This document shows, piece after piece, positions 51,759 through 61,187 of a DNA stretch of 64,000 nt; position 1 is the stretch's first letter; every line of letters begins with the position of its first letter. Origin of the DNA: Sutterella sp. (GTDB lineage: Bacteria > Pseudomonadota > Gammaproteobacteria > Burkholderiales > Burkholderiaceae_F); assembly GCA_020025915.1 (NCBI GenBank), contig JAHHRH010000005.1, positions 1-64,000 of the forward strand, in the 5' to 3' direction. Both the position numbers and the translations under genes were made by a program. The notes under the pieces were generated by a model. That model had not been told where the DNA came from, made no database searches, and saw nothing but the letters and a program-made list of their open reading frames with translations.

Positions 51759-53294
51759 TCATCGACGATCACGCATTAAGCGCATATAGTCGATCGTGCT
51801 CGGTGCAGGCGTCGTCTTCGAAGCTGCATCGACAGCTGCAGGAGCCGTCGTCACAGGCTCATTAACTATAGCGGCGTCCTTCTGAGCCTGCGTGAGCGCA
51901 TCACTCTTCGTGTGGTTCACAATCTTGTCAAGCGGCAGATACAAGAGATTATTGCCGTCCTTGGCGTCGACATAAACCTTGGTCACGTTTTGCATCACGT
52001 CACGCACCGTATCGACATAAAGACGATCACGCGTTACTTCAGGAGCCTTGCTGTACTGAGCCTGCATGGCCGAGAAGCGATCGGCATCACCTCGCGCCGT
52101 TTCAACAATACGCGCCTGATAACCCAAGGCTTCTTCCTTCAAGCGAGCGGCCGTACCTTCAGCCTTCGGAATGACGGCATTGCGATACGCTTCACCAAGG
52201 TTAATCGAACGTTCACGGTCCTGCCCCGCCTTCACGGCATCGTTAAAGGCAGCCTGCACCTGCTGAGGCGGCTGAGCATTCTGAATTGCCACGCTCATCA
52301 CTTCAATACCGGACTGATAGCGATCCAACATGGACTGCATGGACTTCTTCACAGCATCAGCAATTTCGGCCTTACTTTCAAAGAGCACGCTGTCCATGGT
52401 CTTACGACCGACCACTTCACGCATGGCCGATTCAGCGGCCTGCGTCACCGTCAAGTTCGGTTGACGAATACGGAAGACATAGTCACGTGCCCCTTCGCCC
52501 GACTTAATTCGATACTGCACCGTAAACTGAACGTCTACGATGTTTTCGTCGTCGGTAAGCATCAAAGCTTCACGTAAACGATCAGAGCGACCCGCAAAAC
52601 CGATTTCGGCCGTACGAACACTACTCACATCCACAATCTGCACATCTTGAATCGGCATCGGCAAGTGCCAACGAAAACCCGGCGCCGTCGTTTCGGTATA
52701 GCGACCAAATGTTGTCACAATCCCGCTCTGACCTTCAGGCACGATATAAAAGCCCGTCGTCCCCCAACCAATAGCGGCCAAGGCCAATATGACCGAAAAA
52801 CCAATGCCAGTACCCTTATTACCTTTAGGCGGACGAGGAATACCGCTCATGCCACCCAGGCCACCAAAAAGACCGCGCCCCCCCGTTGCTCGACGCTCAC
52901 GACGCGGTGCTTCTTCACGCCAATCGTCATTGTCATAGTGACGTGCCTGCGGACGAGCTGGTTCGTCATCTTCACGTGTAAAGTCGTCACGGCTCTTTAA
53001 ATCATCAAAAGAATGCGACTTCTTATTTTTGTCTTGACGCCTCTTGTCTGCCTTATCGACAGCGCCCTGAAACATATCCGTGAATTCTTTCCAGAGGCGA
53101 TCAATATCGTCAGCGCCGTCATCACGACGACGGTTCTTGTCCTCGCGGCGATCGTCGCGATCATCGCGGTCATCTCGGTGGTCACGACGATCTTCATCAT
53201 CGGAACGACGAGGTGGCTCTTCTTCGGCAGGACGTTCGTCCTTGCGCGGTTCCTCATCAGAGGAACGGCCCCAGCGGGGGTCATTGAGCGACAT
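51759..53294 (-). CDS. hflK: FtsH modulator HflK
   Basis: SPFH-domain partner of HflC. The protein begins MSLNDPRWG (ATG at 53294, preceded by GGGAG), then has an unusual region of about 60 residues made almost only of Arg, Asp and Glu with RDDRD repeats. A glycine-rich stretch (GGRGLFGGLGGMSG) and a single transmembrane helix follow near residue 165, then the SPFH domain (GFYIVPEGQSGIVTTFGRY). At 511 residues it is longer than E. coli HflK (419), and the extra length is in the N-terminal cytosolic part. Confidence 0.94.
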   Translation of the reverse strand: MSLNDPRWGRSSDEEPRKDERPAEEEPPRRSDDEDRRDHRDDRDDRDDRREDKNRRRDDGADDIDRLWKEFTDMFQGAVDKADKRRQDKNKKSHSFDDLKSRDDFTREDDEPARPQARHYDNDDWREEAPRRERRATGGRGLFGGLGGMSGIPRPPKGNKGTGIGFSVILALAAIGWGTTGFYIVPEGQSGIVTTFGRYTETTAPGFRWHLPMPIQDVQIVDVSSVRTAEIGFAGRSDRLREALMLTDDENIVDVQFTVQYRIKSGEGARDYVFRIRQPNLTVTQAAESAMREVVGRKTMDSVLFESKAEIADAVKKSMQSMLDRYQSGIEVMSVAIQNAQPPQQVQAAFNDAVKAGQDRERSINLGEAYRNAVIPKAEGTAARLKEEALGYQARIVETARGDADRFSAMQAQYSKAPEVTRDRLYVDTVRDVMQNVTKVYVDAKDGNNLLYLPLDKIVNHTKSDALTQAQKDAAIVNEPVTTAPAAVDAASKTTPAPSTIDYMRLMRDRR

Positions 53295-53660
53295 AAGCGA
53301 AGCTCCCATTAGCGTTAGTGTTGAATATCGTCGTCACCGATGACGAGAGAGGCTCTCACAGCCCTTCACGGCGAGGACGATTCTTCTCAAATTGAATCTA
53401 TTATTTTAATAAATTTTCTTAGATTATCCTGTCTCAAATGCGAGTCATTTATACGATTCTTCTCGTTTTTCCACCTACTACGAGATCAACGTCAGGAAAA
53501 ACGATAGGGAAAAGAAAAGACTAGACTGACCTCATCTAAAATGTTTCAAGGTATTGCACATTGGCACAACCCATGAGAGCCCATAGGCGAGGATCACCTT
53601 ATCCCAAGGTTTAACAACAACCCAATGTGCCTTAAATCATGCTTTTTAAAAGGAATCGAC
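53295..53660. promoter_or_regulatory. Divergent hflK/yjiH region with a long paired leader
   Basis: This 366-base stretch has no gene. Its AT-rich centre presumably holds both promoters. Close to yjiH, GCACATTGG (53556-53564) is complementary to CCAATGTGC (53622-53630), enclosing 57 bases. Inside, GCC-CATA-GGC can form, and ACCTT/AAGGT competes with GGAT/ATCC. Only about 30 bases separate the 3' arm from the yjiH start. The layout suits a leader that switches between folds. It matches no riboswitch class I can name. Confidence 0.45.
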
Positions 53661-54356
53661 ATGACCTCAGCTCAGACCTCCGGCGAAGAAAAGGTTGGCA
53701 TTAGTGCCTATATTTCTTTAGCTTTCGCCATCGTCTTCTTCTCAGGTGTATTAGCTAGCTCACAGTGGTGGGGCATTTTCGACTTTACGACCGTCAACGG
53801 CGGCTTCGGTAAGGTCGTTGTCAGCGTCACAGATGCTGGCGACACGATCAAAACAGCCATGAGCAACTTCCGTGGCAAGGGTGGCTCAGGTGCCATCGAC
53901 GGCTTCATGTTTGCTTTAAGCCTCGTACCAACCATTATGTTCGCCCTCGCCATGATTACGGTCTTTGAATACTACGGCGCTTTGAAGGCTGCCCGTAAGT
54001 TGTTGACCCCGATTCTTCGTCCGGTCATCGGCATCCCGGGTACCGCTGCGCTCGCTTTGATCGCTTCTCTTCAGTCGACCGACGGTGGTGCTGCCCTGAC
54101 TCGCCAGTTGAAGGATGCTGGTGAATTGAGTGAAACCGAAGTCAATACCTTTGCCGCCTTCCAGATGACGGCTGACGCTGGCATTACGAACTTCTTTAGT
54201 TCAGGCGCCGTGCTCTTTACGTTGCTTGCCGCTGATGGCCAGCCTGCTGTGCCCGTGACCTTGGGACTTTGCCTTGGCGTGATCCTTCTCGGCAAGGTTT
54301 TCGCTGCCAACTTGATGCGCCTCTTCCAGATTCGTCGCGCGCTTAAGGCCAACTAA
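53661..54356 (+). CDS. yjiH: YjiH-family nucleoside-recognition (GATE) membrane protein
   Basis: 231-residue membrane protein with five or so transmembrane helices (ISLAFAIVFFSGVLAS, FMFALSLVPTIMFALAMITV, IGIPGTAALALIASLQSTDGGAAL). It resembles E. coli YjiH, half of a two-gene transporter-like pair of unknown substrate. ATG at 53661 follows AAAGGA; an earlier frame start at 53625 overlaps the leader stem. It pairs with yjiG 49 bases downstream. Confidence 0.85.
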   Translation: MTSAQTSGEEKVGISAYISLAFAIVFFSGVLASSQWWGIFDFTTVNGGFGKVVVSVTDAGDTIKTAMSNFRGKGGSGAIDGFMFALSLVPTIMFALAMITVFEYYGALKAARKLLTPILRPVIGIPGTAALALIASLQSTDGGAALTRQLKDAGELSETEVNTFAAFQMTADAGITNFFSSGAVLFTLLAADGQPAVPVTLGLCLGVILLGKVFAANLMRLFQIRRALKAN

Positions 54357-54405
54357 TCCACATGCATTCGAATCGTTAAAGAACACAAAAGCAAAGGAAT
54401 TCAAA

Positions 54406-54882
54406 ATGTCCGGACACAATAATCCTAATCCGATGGTTACCGACGTCTTCGTCAAGGGTGCCGTTCAGGGCTGGAACATCGCTGTTACATCCACCATTCC
54501 TAACGTGTTGATGGCCTTCGTGATCATCAAGGTGCTTCAGCACTCTGGTTTGCTCGAATTGATCGGCCAGGTCTTTGGCCCCGTTATGGCTATCTTCGGT
54601 CTTCCTGGCGAAGCAGCCACCGTGTTGCTTGGTGGTTGGATGTCCATGGGTGGTGGCGTTGGTGTTGCCGTCGCCCTCTTTGGTCAGGGCGTCCTTAATG
54701 GTGAACACGTCGCCATTCTCGCGCCGTCCATCTTCTTGATGGGCTCTCAGGTTCAGTACATGGGTCGCTGTCTTGGTGTGATCGGCATCAAGGGTAAGGA
54801 CCTTCTCACCATCATGGCTGTGCCAATCATCACGGCTTTAGTTTCGCTCTTTGTGATGAAGCTCATTGTGCTTGCTAGCTAA
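54406..54882 (+). CDS. yjiG: YjiG-family membrane protein
   Basis: 158-residue membrane protein with four helices: NVLMAFVIIKVLQHSGLLELIG, VFGPVMAIFGLPGEAATVLLGGW, SMGGGVGVAVALFGQGVL and a C-terminal helix. It matches E. coli YjiG, the partner of YjiH. The two form a GATE-domain pair. In E. coli they neighbour an isoaspartyl dipeptidase; here the neighbour is a putative threonine dehydrogenase. Confidence 0.85.
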   Translation: MSGHNNPNPMVTDVFVKGAVQGWNIAVTSTIPNVLMAFVIIKVLQHSGLLELIGQVFGPVMAIFGLPGEAATVLLGGWMSMGGGVGVAVALFGQGVLNGEHVAILAPSIFLMGSQVQYMGRCLGVIGIKGKDLLTIMAVPIITALVSLFVMKLIVLAS

Positions 54883-54910
54883 CGCTTAAAGTCACATTTA
54901 TCACTTCTGA

Positions 54911-54945
54911 GGCGCTTGACTCGATATCGAGTTAAGCGCCTTTTC
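54911..54945 (+). terminator. Terminator of yjiHG
   Basis: GGCGCTT-G-ACTCGATATCGAGT-T-AAGCGCC is an almost perfect palindrome followed by TTTTCTTT. Confidence 0.9.
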
Positions 54946-55049
54946 TTTGGTTTGCCATTCGCCCAGTCTATGCGTTCTACCTTATTTTGAGAACGAACGC
55001 CCTATGCTATGCTGATTGGATACGCATCCCTTTCTAAGGAGTCCCGTCC

Positions 55050-56003
55050 GTGAAGAACATTCTTGTGATTGGCGCTGCTGGCCAAATTGGTAGCGAACTT
55101 GTCCCAGAACTACGTGCCCGTGGCTATATGACCGTTGCCGCGGGTAGTGGTCGCACACCGTTACCCGAGCACCTCACAGACGGGCCGACGGCGACCGTCA
55201 ACCTACTTGACAGTGATGCTTTGGATGCTGTGATCAAGCACTTCAACATCGATACTGTCTTCAATCTAGCGGCCATCTTGTCTGCAGTCGGTGAAACTAG
55301 ACCCATGGCCGCTTGGAATTTAGGGGTTTATGGCGTCATTGGCTTACTAGAACTCGCGCGAGACCGTAAGCTCTCGGTCTTTACGCCGAGCTCAATCGGT
55401 GTCTTTGGCCCAGAAACGCCGCACAACCTCACGCCGCAAGACACGGTCTGCCGACCTCGTACGATGTATGGGATCACCAAGGTGGCTGGCGAATTGCTCT
55501 CAGACTACTACCGTGCCAAATATGGGGTCGATGCCCGTAGTGTTCGTTATCCAGGTCTCATCTCTTACGTCACGCCTCCGGGCGGTGGTACCACCGACTA
55601 TGCGATCGACATCTATTGGAAAGCAATTGAGACGGGCGTCTATCGCTGCCCTCTCAAGGCTGGCACGTACTTACCCATGATGTTTATGCCCGATGCCTTG
55701 CGCGCTGCGATTGAACTTATGGAAGCGGATGCATCGCGCCTCAAACACTTCAATAGCTTCAATGTGGGTGCACTATCTTTTGACCCAGAAGAAGTGGCCG
55801 CCAGCATCCAAAAGCGACTACCAGGCTTCAAACTTGAGTATGATGTAAATCCCCTTCTTCAAAGCATTGCTGATAGTTGGCCTGATGACCTCGATGACAG
55901 CGCCGCTCGCGAAGAATGGGACTGGGTACCGCAATATAACCTCGATCAGATGACCAATGTGATGCTAAATGCCATCACCAAGCGACTGACCGAAAGCGCT
56001 TAA
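55050..56003 (+). CDS. SDR-type L-threonine 3-dehydrogenase
   Basis: 317-residue extended short-chain dehydrogenase. NAD-binding GAAGQIGSE is at residues 8-16, and the active-site YGITK supplies Tyr and Lys. PPGGGTTDYAIDIYWKA and the LPMMFMPDALRAAIEL segment are characteristic of the epimerase-like L-threonine dehydrogenases that form 2-amino-3-ketobutyrate. GTG start at 55050 with AAGGAG upstream. No kbl (glycine C-acetyltransferase) gene is near. A UDP-sugar epimerase role is the less likely alternative. Confidence 0.8.
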   Translation: MKNILVIGAAGQIGSELVPELRARGYMTVAAGSGRTPLPEHLTDGPTATVNLLDSDALDAVIKHFNIDTVFNLAAILSAVGETRPMAAWNLGVYGVIGLLELARDRKLSVFTPSSIGVFGPETPHNLTPQDTVCRPRTMYGITKVAGELLSDYYRAKYGVDARSVRYPGLISYVTPPGGGTTDYAIDIYWKAIETGVYRCPLKAGTYLPMMFMPDALRAAIELMEADASRLKHFNSFNVGALSFDPEEVAASIQKRLPGFKLEYDVNPLLQSIADSWPDDLDDSAAREEWDWVPQYNLDQMTNVMLNAITKRLTESA

Positions 56004-56022
56004 CCCCCTGCCAGCAAACAGC

Positions 56023-56059
56023 AAAAAGGCTCGAAACCCATCAAAGATTCGAGCCTTTT
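56023..56059. terminator. Bidirectional terminator
   Basis: AAAAAGGCTCGAA and TTCGAGCCTTTTG form a stem between the converging threonine dehydrogenase and hflX genes. Confidence 0.88.
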
Positions 56060-56076
56060 GTCTCTGTGTCGTTGGC

Positions 56077-57273
56077 TTACTTTTTGCGACGAACAAGAAA
56101 GTCTTCGATATTGTCGTTCGTGAGATCGAGCTCGTCACGACGCAAATCTTCTTCCCAAGGTTCTAATGGACGCGGTTCATTGGGATTTTCTTCATGCCAG
56201 TTAGCGGCAAATTCACCGATCGCTTGACGTAATAAATCTAACCCCTCACCCGTCAGTGCCGAGACCAAAACGGCCTTAGGCTTACCGTCGGTATGACGAA
56301 CGATTTCGGGCTTCAGATCCGTGTTGTCGATCTTGTTATAAACAAGGATCGCAGGCACGTCATCGGCCTTAATTTCTTCAAGAACAGCATTCACTTCTTG
56401 AATCTGATCTTCACGCACCGTGGACGAAGCATCCACGACATGAAGCAACAAATCCGCGTGCACGGTTTCATCGAGCGTGGACTTAAAAGCTTCGACGAGT
56501 TGATGTGGCAACCCACGAATAAAGCCCACCGTATCACTCGCGACAACGGTCTCTTGGTCGCTAATCCAACAACGGCGGGCCGTTGTATCGAGCGTAGCAA
56601 ACAACTGGTCAGCGGCATAACTCTTAGCGCGCGTTAAACGGTTAAAGAGCGTGGACTTACCAGCGTTGGTATACCCCACCAAGGAGACACTCAAGGTATC
56701 CGATCGTGAACGAGAGCGGCGCTGCGTATCGCGTTGACGCGCCAAGCGCTTTAATTGGTCCCGCAACTGTTTCATGCGTACGCCAATCATGCGTCGGTCT
56801 AATTCGATCTGCTTTTCGCCAGGACCACCCGTCTTACCTAACCCCCCGCGTTGACGTTCCAAGTGGGTCCAACCACGGACAAGGCGCGTAGACAAATGTT
56901 CAAGCTGAGCAAGCTCAACCTGCAAACGACCTTCACGACTTTTCGCACGGGCACGGAAGATATCGAGAATAAGCTGGGTACGATCGAGAACGGGTAAATG
57001 AATCGCTCGTTCGATATTACGTTGCTGTGCCGCAGAAAGCGGCACATCAAAGACGACAACGTCGGCACTCAGTTCATGCGCTAAGTCAGCAAGCTCGTCC
57101 ACCTTACCTGAACCAATGAAGAAGGCAGGATCAGGCTTATCTCGCTTTGCTTCAAGAAGACCAATAGGCTCGAGCCCATCAGACTTGACAAGCAAAGAGA
57201 GCTCTTCAGCCGAGTCTTGATAAACGACTCGGCCGACGACGACAGAAACGAGAAAAGCGCGCGTAGCCTTCAC
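56077..57273 (-). CDS. hflX: Ribosome-associated GTPase HflX
   Basis: GTPase that splits stalled ribosomes after heat stress. N-terminal HflX domain with LDRTQLILDIFRARAKSREGRLQVELAQL, linker with GGLGKTGGPGEKQIELDRR, then G domain with GYTNAGKSTLFNRL, DTVGFIRGLPHQLVEAFKSTL and NKID. 398 residues. The start is GTG at 57273. It lies 34 bases after hfq, the usual order. Confidence 0.96.
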   Translation of the reverse strand: MKATRAFLVSVVVGRVVYQDSAEELSLLVKSDGLEPIGLLEAKRDKPDPAFFIGSGKVDELADLAHELSADVVVFDVPLSAAQQRNIERAIHLPVLDRTQLILDIFRARAKSREGRLQVELAQLEHLSTRLVRGWTHLERQRGGLGKTGGPGEKQIELDRRMIGVRMKQLRDQLKRLARQRDTQRRSRSRSDTLSVSLVGYTNAGKSTLFNRLTRAKSYAADQLFATLDTTARRCWISDQETVVASDTVGFIRGLPHQLVEAFKSTLDETVHADLLLHVVDASSTVREDQIQEVNAVLEEIKADDVPAILVYNKIDNTDLKPEIVRHTDGKPKAVLVSALTGEGLDLLRQAIGEFAANWHEENPNEPRPLEPWEEDLRRDELDLTNDNIEDFLVRRKK

Positions 57274-57307
57274 TGCGCACGTCTCATCAATTTGAAAATT
57301 GCTGATC

Positions 57308-57550
57308 TCAGTTCTCCGAGGAGGAGGAGGAGGACGGCATGTTCACCGCACGGGTCGGAACGACCGTGCTAATGGCATGCTTGTAAACCATCTGCGTCAC
57401 CGTATTGCGCAGAAGCACCACATACTGGTCAAAAGATTCGATCTGGCCTTGAAGCTTAATACCGTTAACGAGGTAAATAGAAACAGGGATATGTTCCTTA
57501 CGAAGAATATTGAGGAACGGATCCTGAAGCAACTGACCTTTCTGAGTCAT
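57308..57550 (-). CDS. hfq: RNA chaperone Hfq
   Basis: 80-residue Sm-like protein. Sm1 and Sm2 motifs are present: QDPFLNILRKEHIPVSIYL and VTQMVYKHAISTVVP (KH motif with the adjacent YKH). The C-terminal tail is a short serine run (SSSSSSEN) rather than a long acidic tail. ATG at 57550 has CGGAG upstream. Confidence 0.97.
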   Translation of the reverse strand: MTQKGQLLQDPFLNILRKEHIPVSIYLVNGIKLQGQIESFDQYVVLLRNTVTQMVYKHAISTVVPTRAVNMPSSSSSSEN

Positions 57551-57726
57551 ATTTTTATTCTCCGACTATTAAGACACAGGTTGCGTCCTTTAGTCTTGTT
57601 AGTTGTTATGAAAGCGAGCATTGATTTAATTCGAAACCAATGTCATCGTGATCGTGTTATCGCAAAAATAGTGATTCACTACGTAATCTTAACACTGGTT
57701 AAAGACAAAAACCGCACCCAATGATG

Positions 57727-57764
57727 AAAAAAAGACGTCTAGCAATGCAAAGACGTCTTTTTTT
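57727..57764. terminator. Terminator after der
   Basis: AAAGACGTCT and AGACGTCTTT with long A- and T-runs on either side, 30 bases past the der stop, separating der from hfq. Confidence 0.88.
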
Positions 57765-57793
57765 ACACCGAAATAAGGATAATTCCTCAAGAA

Positions 57794-59137
57794 TTATCGC
57801 TTTTCTTCCTTCACAAACGGGTTTTCCTTCGTGCGGAATTCGATGCGAAGCGGCGTCCCGGCTAAATCGAATTTTTCGCGGAAGAAGCCTTCGAGATAAC
57901 GGCGATAGGATTCGCCAATGTCTTCAAGGGCATTACCGTGAATCACGATAACCGGCGGATTCGACCCACCCTGGTGGGCAAAGCGAGGCTTCGGACGACC
58001 ACCACGAGCACGCGGCGGTTGCTGACGTTCGACAGCTTCAAAGAGCGCACGCGTTAACTTCGGCGTCGGAATCTTACGGTAAGCAGCAGCATGGGCTTCA
58101 TCAACTGCCTTCATCAGATGATTAAGGCCATTACGCTTCAAAGCAGAAATGCGAATCATGCGAGCCCAACGTAAGAAGTGCAACTTACGTTCGAGTTCGA
58201 GATTAAACATTTCACGATCGTAGCTCGAGAGCAAGTCCCACTTATTGACCGCCACCACCAACGCACGACCCGAATCTAACACATACCCCGCAATATGGGC
58301 GTCATGGTCAGCGATACCATTCTTCGCGTCGATCACCAGGATCACCACGTTGGCGCTTTCGATGGCCTGAAGGGTCTTCACGACAGAAAACTTTTCGATC
58401 GCTTCAAAGACCTTGCCCTTCTTACGAAGACCCGCCGTATCAACGAGTTCGTAAGGACGATCGTTATATTCAAAGTCCACACGAATCGCATCACGCGTTG
58501 TGCCTGGCATGTCGTAAGCAATCAAACGTTCTTCACCAATGAGGGCATTGATGAGCGTCGACTTACCGGCATTGGGTCGCCCCGCGAGCGTCACCTTGAG
58601 ACGCTTAGGCGCATCTGGATCTTCATCTTCATCTTCATCAGGTTCTTCTTCGAATCCTTCGAGCGCAAGTTCCATGAGGGCGTTCACACCCTGACCATGC
58701 GCAGCAGAAATCAACCACGGCTCACCTAAACCCAGTTCATAGAACTCGGCAGCGGCTACAGCAGAGAGGCCTTCAGCCTTATTGACGACGAGAATGATCT
58801 TTCGGCCAGATTCACGCAAACGCACAGCGATACGTTGATCGTGCGGCGTCAAACCAGAGCGAGCATCACAGACAAAAATCACAACGTCGGCTTCATCAAT
58901 GGCTAATTCAGCCTGGCTGGCCATGGCCTTGACGATGCCTTCGGACTTCACGGGTTCAAAACCACCCGTATCAACCACAATGTAGGGCATGCGACCGACG
59001 CGACCCTGACCGTACTGACGGTCACGAGTCAACCCAGGAAAGTCAGCAACGATCGCGTCGCGGCTACGGGTCAGTCGGTTGAAAAGCGTGGACTTACCGA
59101 CATTCGGACGACCCACTAAAGCAATGACAGGAAGCAT
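57794..59137 (-). CDS. der: Ribosome biogenesis GTPase Der
   Basis: Essential double-GTPase for 50S assembly. First G domain has GRPNVGKSTLFNRL and DTGGFEP; second has GRPNAGKSTLINAL and DTAGLRKKGK. A KH-like C-terminal domain ends the 447-residue chain. The linker between the domains is acidic (EEPDEDEDEDPDAP). Confidence 0.97.
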   Translation of the reverse strand: MLPVIALVGRPNVGKSTLFNRLTRSRDAIVADFPGLTRDRQYGQGRVGRMPYIVVDTGGFEPVKSEGIVKAMASQAELAIDEADVVIFVCDARSGLTPHDQRIAVRLRESGRKIILVVNKAEGLSAVAAAEFYELGLGEPWLISAAHGQGVNALMELALEGFEEEPDEDEDEDPDAPKRLKVTLAGRPNAGKSTLINALIGEERLIAYDMPGTTRDAIRVDFEYNDRPYELVDTAGLRKKGKVFEAIEKFSVVKTLQAIESANVVILVIDAKNGIADHDAHIAGYVLDSGRALVVAVNKWDLLSSYDREMFNLELERKLHFLRWARMIRISALKRNGLNHLMKAVDEAHAAAYRKIPTPKLTRALFEAVERQQPPRARGGRPKPRFAHQGGSNPPVIVIHGNALEDIGESYRRYLEGFFREKFDLAGTPLRIEFRTKENPFVKEEKR

Positions 59138-59204
59138 GTTGTTTATTCAAATGAAGTCGGTCGGAAGTTCTCCGCCCGACGGGTTCTTATTTGTTAGAAG
59201 GCGA

Positions 59205-60356
59205 TTAGTCTTCCAAGGGTTCCTGAAGGACATAAGCGACTTCGCCATCGACCGTCTGGAAGACAGCACCATAGCCAAACTGAGCGGCCGGCGCACGAAC
59301 GGCACCATCGACACGCGTACGCGCAATCACCTGACCGTTGGACGGATTCATCATCGTGATGTAGCCTTCATAGTCGGCCACAGCGATGGTGGCACCGATA
59401 CGGATCGGGGCAGAGACCGTACGGTACTGAAGGTCACGGTTCACCCAGGCTTCACGACCGTTGGCACGATTAAAGGCATGGACATAGCTCTGGTCGTCGA
59501 CGACATAAACAAGCTGGCTATCTGCCACGGGTCCCGTCACCGCATCAACCTCGGCTGTCCAAGCGAGCTGGCCATTCATTGAATTCATGCAAACGAGCTG
59601 GCCTTGGAAAGCCGCCGCGCACATCAACTGCTGGTCGACCCAAGGACGACCCACGACGTCAATCAAGCGTTCGACCTCAGTGATGCCCTTAGCCTGACCA
59701 ATCACCGCATCAAAGACGGGCTTACCATCAAGATTCAAAGCCAACAAGCGGCCGTTAGCCTGACCAGACAAAACACCCGCCGGCGACCAGGACAACTGGT
59801 TATAAGCCTGAAGCGTTAAGGCAGGAGCCTGACCCTGATAGTGCCAACGACGTTCACCCGTGATCAAATCAAAGGCCGTAATACGCGTATCAGCCGTCTT
59901 GACGACTACTAAATTCTGTCCGACCAAAGGCGCCACCTGGGTTTTAGCCGAGAGTGGCGCATGCCACTGGAAGCGGCCTTCAGCATCGTACACTTCGACT
60001 TCGCCCTTATCCGTGACGAGGGCTAAGTGCATGCCGTCCGTACCGACACCAGCCGTAATACGGCCACCAGCTTCGACTTCCCAAACCTTCTGACCATTGG
60101 TCGGATCAAGACGATAAAGACGATCTTCGCCAGCGGCGTAGACAGCATTTTCCGTCACTACGGGAACCAAATAGCCGCTATTTTCACCCACATCAGCCGT
60201 CCAAGACACCTTGGCAGCAACCAGTTCCTTGAAGTCCTGCAACTCAGCAGGTTCATGGGTATCTGGTGTGGAGAAAAGACTGCAACCAGCCATCGGGAGC
60301 ACCAAAAGCGCGGCTACAGCACCAGTCAAGATTTTCTTAGCAAACATCGTGTTCAT
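59205..60356 (-). CDS. bamB: Outer-membrane assembly lipoprotein BamB
   Basis: Eight-bladed beta-propeller lipoprotein of the BAM complex. A signal peptide ILTGAVAALLVLPMAGC ends in a lipobox, so the mature protein starts at that cysteine and faces the periplasm. Repeated propeller motifs such as GQKVWEVEAGGRI, GERRWHYQG and GQLAWTAEV follow. The start is taken at ATG 60356, or three codons later at 60347; a longer frame to 60461 lacks a signal peptide at its start. Conserved yfgM-bamB-der order. Confidence 0.94.
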   Translation of the reverse strand: MNTMFAKKILTGAVAALLVLPMAGCSLFSTPDTHEPAELQDFKELVAAKVSWTADVGENSGYLVPVVTENAVYAAGEDRLYRLDPTNGQKVWEVEAGGRITAGVGTDGMHLALVTDKGEVEVYDAEGRFQWHAPLSAKTQVAPLVGQNLVVVKTADTRITAFDLITGERRWHYQGQAPALTLQAYNQLSWSPAGVLSGQANGRLLALNLDGKPVFDAVIGQAKGITEVERLIDVVGRPWVDQQLMCAAAFQGQLVCMNSMNGQLAWTAEVDAVTGPVADSQLVYVVDDQSYVHAFNRANGREAWVNRDLQYRTVSAPIRIGATIAVADYEGYITMMNPSNGQVIARTRVDGAVRAPAAQFGYGAVFQTVDGEVAYVLQEPLED

Positions 60357-60505
60357 CTCGGTCGAAAAAGAATCACGCAATCGTGAGCCTATGATTTTAT
60401 TAGCATTAAGCAAGAGAGGCCAATTCTGGCGAGGTTTTTCAACCCTTTGCTCTCTTGCCATTTAGATCGATAACACCGTCAACTTACTCGGTTGACAAGG
60501 CTACC

Positions 60506-61144
60506 TTACTCTTTCGGAGGGAGGGAGCCCAACTTATATTGAAGGACGCCACGAATGGGATTATCTTGCACCGCGGCAGCTACGGCCTTTTCCCAAGCCG
60601 CACGCGCCTGAGCAAAGTCACCCATCGCGTAGTACACATCTCCGAAGCGATCCTGAAGTAAGGCTTCCTGATCCTTCACAGGCTTAGCACCCTGAAGTAA
60701 AGTGAGCGCACCCGCCGTATTCTTGTCAGAGAGTTCAATCCCAGCTAAACGAATACGCGCCAATGTGTCATATTCAGGATGACCAGACTTTTCGATCACC
60801 CACTGAAGACGCGTACGCGCAGACTCCAAGTCACCCGACTCGACTTCAGCAGCGGCAGCCTGTAAAGCCCCCAAGGGGGCATAGACCGTCGTACCGTACT
60901 CGTCCATCAAACCTGTCGAGATCGAACTGACGTTCTTCATGTCCTTGGTATAAACGGCATTCTGGAGTTGGACATACGCAGCCGAAGCATGCGCAGCCTG
61001 GTTACGTTGGTACCACTGCCAGCCATTCCAACCAGCAAAACCCAAACAGCAGACACAGATGGCGACAGTCACGGGGGTTCCCCATTTCTCCCACCAGGCC
61101 TTCATTTGGTCAATACTCTCTTGTTCTTCTAAGTCGTAAGCCAT
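60506..61144 (-). CDS. YfgM-family tetratricopeptide membrane protein
   Basis: 212-residue protein with a short cytosolic start (YDLEEQESIDQMKAWWEKWG), one transmembrane helix (TPVTVAICVCCLGFAGWNGW) and a periplasmic domain of TPR-like helices. In E. coli YfgM is an ancillary subunit of the Sec translocon with PpiD. The order hisS-yfgM-bamB is conserved. Confidence 0.9.
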   Translation of the reverse strand: MAYDLEEQESIDQMKAWWEKWGTPVTVAICVCCLGFAGWNGWQWYQRNQAAHASAAYVQLQNAVYTKDMKNVSSISTGLMDEYGTTVYAPLGALQAAAAEVESGDLESARTRLQWVIEKSGHPEYDTLARIRLAGIELSDKNTAGALTLLQGAKPVKDQEALLQDRFGDVYYAMGDFAQARAAWEKAVAAAVQDNPIRGVLQYKLGSLPPKE

Positions 61145-61187
61145 CGCTTGCGCTCCTTTATTTATGGGATTCTAAGCATACCGTACT

